Source: Thermoplasmata archaeon
GTDB taxonomy: Archaea; Thermoplasmatota; E2; DHVEG-1; B18-G2
Direction of reading: 5' to 3'
NCBI GenBank assembly: GCA_021163455.1
Contig: JAGGWT010000061.1
Location: 1-18,560 of the forward strand
DNA: 18,560 bases
Part shown: positions 13,951-18,560 of the stretch, piece by piece
How positions within the stretch are numbered: the first letter of the stretch is position 1
Layout of the letters: each line of letters starts with the position of its first letter
The notes under the pieces: model-generated
Told to the model about the DNA's origin: nothing
What the model saw: only the letters and a program-made list of their open reading frames with translations
Database searches by the model: none
Position numbers and translations under genes: made by a program

Positions 13951-14459
13951 TCTTTCTCTTTTATTTCCACCTTTATTTTTTTCTTTGTCACCGGTACAAG
14001 TTTTTTAAGTTGAAGTAAAACCGCTCTCTCCAATTTATATTCATCTATAGCTTTTTCCGGGATCTCTCCATCAATTTCATATATATAAAGACCTTCGTCC
14101 CCGTTTACTGATGTAATAAACTGGTTTCCTTTATACTCTTTTGTTTTTATTTCCGGAAATTGTTTTAAAATATCTGATATTGTTTCTCCTCTACTCGCCT
14201 CAATTTTTGTCTCTTCGACGAATGGTTCGAAAGCTTTCTCGAGAATCTCTGGATTGGCTATCAGGATATGAACATTTCCTATCTTTTTTCTCTTTATCAG
14301 GTTAGCTTTTTCCAGTATTCTTATATGTCTGGATATAACAGATTTCGATATCCCCAGCTCTCTAGCCAGTTGTGAGAGATGATACTCTCTGCTCATGATT
14401 CTCTTTATTATCTCAATTCTTGTTTTGCTGCTTAACGCCCTAAACAGGTTGTTATCCAT
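13947..14459 (-). CDS. ArsR-like HTH regulator with a C-terminal DUF4430-like domain
   Basis: 170-aa cytosolic regulator. Residues about 3-68 are an ArsR-type winged helix (FRALSSKTRIEIIKRIMS, HLSQLARELGISKSVISRHI, wing GNVHILIANP). After a linker helix, residues about 84-157 look like a compact DUF4430 beta-grasp domain: KIEASRGETISDILKQFPE, NQFITSVNGDEGLYIYEIDG, then AIDEYKLERAVLLQLKKLVP. These align in order with TVYSVLM, HYIYSINF, WQYYINGNYGPVGVDLQKV and NGDIIEWKFEEP of the adjacent exported protein. The natural reading is a one-component sensor that binds inside the cell the ligand its neighbours bind outside. It is convergent with the S-component-like gene and divergent from the toroid gene, so it can control the 14460-14529 promoter region. 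The HTH call is strong; the DUF4430 relation is by eye. Confidence 0.85.
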   Translation of the reverse strand: MDNNLFRALSSKTRIEIIKRIMSREYHLSQLARELGISKSVISRHIRILEKANLIKRKKIGNVHILIANPEILEKAFEPFVEETKIEASRGETISDILKQFPEIKTKEYKGNQFITSVNGDEGLYIYEIDGEIPEKAIDEYKLERAVLLQLKKLVPVTKKKIKVEIKEKD

Positions 14460-14529
14460 TTTAGCAACATTTGTTATTTATTATGTGACCTTTAAATTTT
14501 TCTATTTTATATGGTACCTGGGTGAAAAA
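14460..14529. promoter_or_regulatory. Divergent promoter region between regulator and toroid protein
   Basis: A 70-base AT-rich intergenic stretch. For the plus gene, TTTAAATTTT (14491-14500) or ATTTTATATGG (14504-14514) could be the TATA box, and GGTG at 14521-14524 the ribosome-binding site. For the minus gene, ATAATAAATAA (minus strand, 14474-14484) or the same TTTAAA could serve. A short AACA-TT-TGTT inverted repeat (14466-14475) next to the regulator start is a weak operator candidate. The regulator probably acts here. Confidence 0.5.
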
Positions 14530-16227
14530 ATGAGAAGATTTGAAGCATCGCTAATAGCCGGAATAATTCTCGTATCGATGCTGACAACCACCATGGTAAA
14601 TGCTGACACAGAAAAGTTCCCCTACAATCCCTCCAGCGACGTGATTGCAAGGGCTCTGAATTTCCTGAAAACAAGGCAAAGTGAAGATGGTAAAATAGGA
14701 GATCCTGCAACAACAGCCTGGGCGGCGATGGCGATATGCGCAGCCAATGAAAATATCGAAAGCTGGAGTAATCTTGTGGACTATCTGAAAAAATGCGTGG
14801 ACTATCTTGACCCTGAAAAAGCCACGGACTGGGAGAGGCATGCATTAGCCGTTGTAGCGTGCGGTGAGAACCCAAGGAATTTTGGAGGCGTGGATTTTGT
14901 TGAAAAGATAAAAGAATTCTATGATGGGGAACAGATAGGTGACAGGAATCTGCTCAATGATGATTTCTGGGGCATAATATCTCTGATATCCTGTGGAGTG
15001 GATAAAGATAGTTCCATTATACAGAATGTGAAGAGATATATTATTGAACATCAGAATGAAGATGGTGGATGGAGTGTCGGTACAGCAGGAGCAAGTGATG
15101 TGGATTCAACGTCTGCAGCAATCATGGCACTAATAGCGTGCGGAGAAAGTAGATCCTCAGATGTTGTGCAGAAGGGTCTCAATTTCCTGAGGAGCAAGCA
15201 ATCAAGTGATGGCGGTTTCACATCGTGGGGAATGTCAAACTCTGCATCAACATCATGGGCTGTGATGGCAATATGCGCAGCCGGAGAGAATCCTGATAAC
15301 TGGATAAAGAATGGCAGAAGCCCCGTGGATTATCTGGTAAGTTTACAGAATGATGATGGAAGTTTTAGATGGAATGAAAGTATCGATATGAACGCAGAGT
15401 GGATGACATCATACGCAATACCCGCTTTGCTTGGAGAGTATTATCCAGTAAAAATCTATCAAAACTATGAAAATCAATCTGAAAGCTGGACGGGACACAT
15501 AAGAATTGAAGGGAAAAGTGAAACGATATGGGAGGGCAATGTAACTGTGAGTGATACAGTGGTTATGGCAATAAATGTCAGCACAAATCAGCTGGAGGAG
15601 CATTACATACCATATCCATCTGTGCTGGGTGCGCTCATTGAAGCATCGGAGATTGGCAATTTCAACTGCACGGTTCTCTACTACCCAAGCTGGGACTGCC
15701 TTTATGTGAAGAGTATAGACGGAGATTCCGACTGGTGGCACTACTGGGTTGATTACGAGCTGCCAATGGTGAGCTGTGACAAGTATGAACTCACAGAGAA
15801 TAACAAGGATATTCTTTTCGGCTACTTGGAAACATGGGAAGCACATGCGCTCAAGATATCGGTGGAAAAGACAGAAGTGAAAACTAACGAGATATTTATC
15901 GTGACTGTAAGGAATGAGAGTAATGATCCCGTAAACAATGCAACTGTACATATAGGCTCATACACATTCGTCACAGACGATAACGGGTCGGCGGAGGTGA
16001 AGATACCAAAGAGCGGAACTTACGAGGTGTATGCAGAGAAAGATGGTTACGTGAGGTCGGAAAAGGTCAGTATAAAGGTGGAGAGAAGTAGCTTTTTGCT
16101 GTGGCTGATTCAGATGATTATCTATCTTCTGAAAACATTCATACAGCATCTCCTCCAGTTCGTTAAGCTATTGCTCATAAAAATGGTGTGCAAAGTTCAG
16201 AGTACGTTGCACATAGTGCTTGGATGA
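14530..16227 (+). CDS. Transcobalamin-like surface protein: toroid plus DUF4430 plus Ig-like domain
   Basis: 565 aa. The signal peptide (about 1-25, ending TTTMVNA) is followed by an alpha/alpha-toroid of prenyltransferase/squalene-cyclase-type repeats (about 35-305). Repeats carry Q-x2-DG motifs (RQSEDGKIG, HQNEDGGWS, KQSSDGGFT, QNDDGSF), each tied to helices such as STSWAVMAICAAGE. A DUF4430-like domain follows (about 322-435: YPSVLGALIEASE, then WWHYWVDYELPMVSCDKYEL and NNKDILFGYLE). An Ig-like/carboxypeptidase-regulatory fold comes next (about 440-516) and a C-terminal membrane segment (about 521-548). Toroid then DUF4430 is the domain order of human transcobalamin and intrinsic factor, which enclose cobalamin between the two domains. 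I chose ATG 14530 because a GGTG site and signal peptide follow; upstream frame extension overlaps the regulator promoter. Ligand unproven. Confidence 0.85.
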   Translation: MRRFEASLIAGIILVSMLTTTMVNADTEKFPYNPSSDVIARALNFLKTRQSEDGKIGDPATTAWAAMAICAANENIESWSNLVDYLKKCVDYLDPEKATDWERHALAVVACGENPRNFGGVDFVEKIKEFYDGEQIGDRNLLNDDFWGIISLISCGVDKDSSIIQNVKRYIIEHQNEDGGWSVGTAGASDVDSTSAAIMALIACGESRSSDVVQKGLNFLRSKQSSDGGFTSWGMSNSASTSWAVMAICAAGENPDNWIKNGRSPVDYLVSLQNDDGSFRWNESIDMNAEWMTSYAIPALLGEYYPVKIYQNYENQSESWTGHIRIEGKSETIWEGNVTVSDTVVMAINVSTNQLEEHYIPYPSVLGALIEASEIGNFNCTVLYYPSWDCLYVKSIDGDSDWWHYWVDYELPMVSCDKYELTENNKDILFGYLETWEAHALKISVEKTEVKTNEIFIVTVRNESNDPVNNATVHIGSYTFVTDDNGSAEVKIPKSGTYEVYAEKDGYVRSEKVSIKVERSSFLLWLIQMIIYLLKTFIQHLLQFVKLLLIKMVCKVQSTLHIVLG

Positions 16228-16241
16228 CCCCCCCCTTCTAT
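16228..16241 (+). other. C7 tract and pyrimidine-rich stretch after the toroid gene
   Basis: The toroid stop codon is followed directly by CCCCCCC and then a T-rich pyrimidine stretch running into the 3' end of the convergent pseudogene. The T-rich part could end plus-strand transcription; no stable hairpin is visible. The C7 homopolymer is also a spot where base-calling could err. Confidence 0.3.
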
Positions 16242-17104
16242 CTATTTCTTTTCCTTTGGAAAGAATGATTTGAAGAATTTATACTGGAACAGACCACCCA
16301 CAAAGATATTCATATAGTATGTTATGAACCTCCATGTAAGAATAAGCAAGCCCAGCGTTGACCTATCAGGTATTATGGCAGAATATAAGAGAGCTGCTCC
16401 GCCCTCCGCTATCCCGCTGGCGCCGGGAGTTAAAGGAAGAGTAACAAGAAGTACCAGCAAAATCTGTGCGGAGATGGACTGAAGAATGATCGGGTTCTGA
16501 TTCAATCCTTTGAGTATACAGGATGGTATGAGAAATTCTAGGAACCGGTACACCGCGGTCAGTAAAAAATGATGGTGATTCCAGTTTTGTTCTTCATTTT
16601 GAAAATTTCTCTAATTCCTTTCTGAAAACCTTCTATGAATTCATCTATCATGTGAAATATCTTTTCCACCTCTTTTATCCTGATGTTTTTTGCTAATTTT
16701 TTAATACTCTCTTGAGCGATTGTGGTCTAAAGACCATCAAATACCCTCTCAACGAGAACAAGAGCGGTGCTTTTTCCTGTCCTCATCCCCTTTTTAGATA
16801 GCATTCCTATTCTTACCGGCTCGCCGCCTACCATCGATGGAGTGATTGCCGCGAGAAAAAGATTTGACAGAGCTATGCTTGTGCCTTCTCTCAGATTCAC
16901 CCTGTATCTTCTATCAACATAACCGCTCATAACAGATATCCTGAGACTCCATACCACCCAGGATAAAATGTGAAGGAGTATGGCTATCATTAACCAGTTG
17001 ATCTGTATCTGACTGAGTTTATCAAAAGTGAATAGAAATATTATCGTGATGGATATCAAACTCAAAATTAAACTGCTGATTACAGGCATGTATTTTCCGT
17101 CCAT
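16242..17104 (-). pseudogene. Decayed LPG-flippase/AglD-type (UPF0104) membrane protein gene
   Basis: Members of this family (lysylphosphatidylglycerol synthetase TM region, AglD in archaea) span the membrane six to nine times and act in lipid or polyprenol glycan modification. The 5' part (17104-16727) encodes a good N-terminal half, with LREGTSIALSNLFLAAITPS, MVGGEPVRIGML and ALVLVERVFDGL, then stops at TAG. The 3' part (to 16242) encodes LPLTPGASGIAEGGAALL and the last helices. The 170 bases between stay family-like across frames: RPQSLKRVLK, then KLAKNIRIKEVEKIF and EFIEGFQKGIREIF, then ITIIFLLTAVYRF. Two single-base losses in 6-base homopolymers (16697-16702 and 16564-16569) break the frame, and roughly 40-60 residues expected after VERVFD are missing. 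TAG is a normal stop in neighbouring genes, so recoding is unlikely. It is divergent from a glycosyltransferase. Confidence 0.8.
16722..16735. repeat. Perfect inverted repeat at the pseudogene break
   Basis: TGGTCTAAAGACCA is a perfect 6-2-6 inverted repeat. It spans the premature TAG and coincides with the place where the family's middle membrane helices are missing, so it may mark the deletion junction. Confidence 0.5.
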
Positions 17105-17124
17105 CTGTTTCTGTCAATCGGAAA

Positions 17125-17134
17125 AAATATATTT
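17125..17134. promoter_or_regulatory. Symmetrical TATA element shared by divergent genes
   Basis: AAATATATTT is self-complementary. Its centre lies about 25 bases from the ATG of the flippase pseudogene (17104, minus) and about 28 from the ATG of the glycosyltransferase (17158, plus). One TATA element could drive both directions, both leaderless. Confidence 0.55.
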
Positions 17135-17157
17135 GATTTATGGTATGTTTTGGATGT

Positions 17158-18141
17158 ATGAAGGTTTGTGTATACCTGGAGGGGAAGGGACTGATAAGAA
17201 CAGGAGGGGTGAGAACGGCGTACAACAACAGGATAAAAGCCTGCAGGTATGGTGGCATGGAGGTTTCAACATCATTGTCGGATCAGGATTTTGACATACT
17301 GCAGATAGAGTTCCCCGGAGTAAATTCATTATTCTACGCAAAAAGGATGAGAAAAAAGGGAAAGAGGGTTGTTATCGGTACCCACATCACAGCGGAGGAT
17401 TTCAGAGACACTTTTGTATTTGGGGACAAAATTTTTCCCTATCTTAGGAGATTTTTGAAATTCGCATATTCAAGTGGAGATGCCCTTATTTCCCCTTCTG
17501 TTTACACAAAGAAGCTGGTTCTTTCATATGGTGTTAACAGACCTATCTATGTTTTAAGCAACGGAATAGACCCTGAGTTCCTGAAGAGTGCAAACAGAAA
17601 GAAGAAAGAGGATGATGGTTTTGTGGTAGGATGTGTGGGGTTTGTTACGAGGAGGAAAGGTGTGCTAACTTTTGCAAATCTGGCAAAAAGATTTCCTGAA
17701 TTTACATTCAGATGGGTTGGGGATATAAGAAAAAATCTACTCTTTGATGTTGAAAAACTGAAAGGTATTCCGAATCTGCAGTTCACTGGTTATGCCAAGG
17801 ATATAAGGAAAGAATATGAGAAATTTGATGTTTTTTTGTTTCCATCTTATGAGGAAAATCAGGGGATTGTGCTTTTAGAGGCGGGAGCATACAGTTTGCC
17901 ACTCATAGTGAGAGATATCCCTGTCTATGAAGGATGGTTGCACAACGGAGAGAACTGTATCAAATGCTCCACTGATGGGGATTTCGAAAAGGCGCTGGAA
18001 GAGATCGTCAACAACAAAAACTTGAGAGAAAAGCTGAGTAGAAATTCGAGAAAACTCGCGGAGCAACACTCTCTTGAAATTGTTGGTAAAAAACTCAGGA
18101 AGATTTATGAGGAGGTTCTTTCCTCGAATTCTTCTATGTAA
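17158..18141 (+). CDS. GT4-family glycosyltransferase
   Basis: 327 aa, GT-B fold. The N-terminal half is compact (KVCVYLEGKGLIRTGGVRTA, FDILQIEFPG, then KRVVIGTHITAEDF). The hinge is YVLSNGIDPEF, followed by VGCVGFVTRRKGV and the E-x7-E donor motif ENQGIVLLEAG. No membrane helix is seen. I chose ATG 17158 over the in-frame ATG 17140 because it lies about 28 bases after the TATA element and starts on the first Rossmann strand. Its neighbours are a decayed flippase/AglD-type gene and a possible membrane glycosylation enzyme, so it probably belonged to a lipid or surface glycan pathway. The 3' end overlaps the next minus-strand gene by 37 bases. Confidence 0.87.
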   Translation: MKVCVYLEGKGLIRTGGVRTAYNNRIKACRYGGMEVSTSLSDQDFDILQIEFPGVNSLFYAKRMRKKGKRVVIGTHITAEDFRDTFVFGDKIFPYLRRFLKFAYSSGDALISPSVYTKKLVLSYGVNRPIYVLSNGIDPEFLKSANRKKKEDDGFVVGCVGFVTRRKGVLTFANLAKRFPEFTFRWVGDIRKNLLFDVEKLKGIPNLQFTGYAKDIRKEYEKFDVFLFPSYEENQGIVLLEAGAYSLPLIVRDIPVYEGWLHNGENCIKCSTDGDFEKALEEIVNNKNLREKLSRNSRKLAEQHSLEIVGKKLRKIYEEVLSSNSSM

Positions 18142-18560
18142 GTCCAGTTCACACGATAAACCTCAGCCCAGTGAATTTCTTCACCACTGCTATCGATAGT
18201 TGCGTTTCTGTATACCAGTTCAAACGGCTCTCTCAAAAATTTATCATAAGACTCGTTGGTCATGTGGACCTGAAGGTCAACATTGAGATACACAACGCTG
18301 TTTCTCATCACATCATCTATCAGTATGTAGGTCACCCTGCTGTAGTTCTCATTACCCTTGAGTTCATCCAGACAATCCCTCCAGTCGGTACAGCTCCATG
18401 TGATATTCGTTTTGTCAAAGGTAGCGTTCATGCCATATGCCCACACAAAATCAGATAATCTGAGATCAGTGGCGATTGTATCATTATTCTTGGTGTTATT
18501 CTTCAACCATTCAATGGCATGGAAACACGGTTCAGAGTACCTTTCGTCCAGATGCTTGAA
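18105..18560 (-). CDS. C-terminal part of an exported/membrane protein, possibly a GT-C glycosylation enzyme
   Basis: The frame is open from the right edge to TAG at 18105, giving 151 residues with no start of its own. The segment has many N-x-S/T sequons (about five), aromatic residues and a cysteine pair (SCTDWRDC), and no membrane helix, so it reads as an extracytoplasmic domain. CFHAIEWLKNNTKNNDTIAT, then DLRLSDFVWAYG, is the kind of sequence that follows the last membrane helix in archaeal GT-C transferases (oligosaccharyltransferase or protein-mannosyltransferase-like), where a helix-then-TD motif opens the soluble domain. That family call is tentative. Any membrane part would lie beyond 18560. 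It converges with the GT4 gene, overlapping it by 37 bases. Confidence 0.65.
   Translation of the reverse strand, partial: FKHLDERYSEPCFHAIEWLKNNTKNNDTIATDLRLSDFVWAYGMNATFDKTNITWSCTDWRDCLDELKGNENYSRVTYILIDDVMRNSVVYLNVDLQVHMTNESYDKFLREPFELVYRNATIDSSGEEIHWAEVYRVNWTYIEEFEERTSS

Noticed and set aside
16727..16729. Readthrough of the TAG in the flippase-type gene as pyrrolysine
   Set aside because: TAG ends several intact genes here (PHP, secE, the S-component-like gene), and the gene has two further frame breaks and missing helices.

Overview
The window is chromosomal DNA from an archaeon, most likely a euryarchaeote related to Thermoplasmata (the phylum is inference). The evidence is the SecE-NusG/Spt5-L11 cassette, a class II HMG-CoA reductase, a geranylgeranyl reductase for ether lipids, an archaeal Pth2 peptidyl-tRNA hydrolase, and TATA boxes sitting about 25-30 bases before start codons, which is typical of leaderless archaeal transcripts. 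The genome is compact: four convergent gene pairs overlap at their 3' ends.

Left part (1-1335): a membrane-anchored ArsR-like regulator and, downstream on the same strand, the start of an exported protein that runs off the left edge. Near-identical inverted repeats (GTTAGG-N6-CCTAAC) lie just upstream of the TATA box of both genes, so this looks like a small autoregulated module. A short unknown gene follows on the plus strand.

Housekeeping part (1369-7337): a PHP-domain phosphoesterase, secE-nusG-rpl11 (minus), HMG-CoA reductase (mevalonate pathway), an HsmA-like membrane protein, a HEPN-like protein and purF (minus; its four Fe-S cysteines are present).

Surface and lipid part (7473-12742): a GT4 glycosyltransferase, a large exported and membrane-anchored protein with a threefold internal repeat, a geranylgeranyl reductase-family enzyme (minus), a small beta-rich protein and Pth2.

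Most interesting part (12851-16227): four genes that look like one ligand capture, uptake and sensing locus. They encode (1) a small membrane-anchored exported DUF4430 protein, (2) a six-helix DUF6580/ECF S-component-like membrane protein coupled to it by an ATGA overlap, (3) an HTH regulator whose C-terminal half resembles DUF4430, and (4) a divergent exported protein built like eukaryotic transcobalamin/intrinsic factor: an alpha/alpha toroid followed by a DUF4430 domain, then an Ig-like domain and a membrane anchor. The same binding fold thus appears on two surface proteins and inside a cytosolic regulator. Cobalamin or a related corrinoid is the obvious ligand guess, but the sequence does not prove it.

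Right end (16242-18560): a decayed lipid flippase/AglD-type membrane protein gene with a deletion and two homopolymer frameshifts, sharing a symmetrical TATA element with a divergent GT4 glycosyltransferase, and the C-terminal part of an exported or membrane protein, possibly a GT-C-type glycosylation enzyme, entering from the right.
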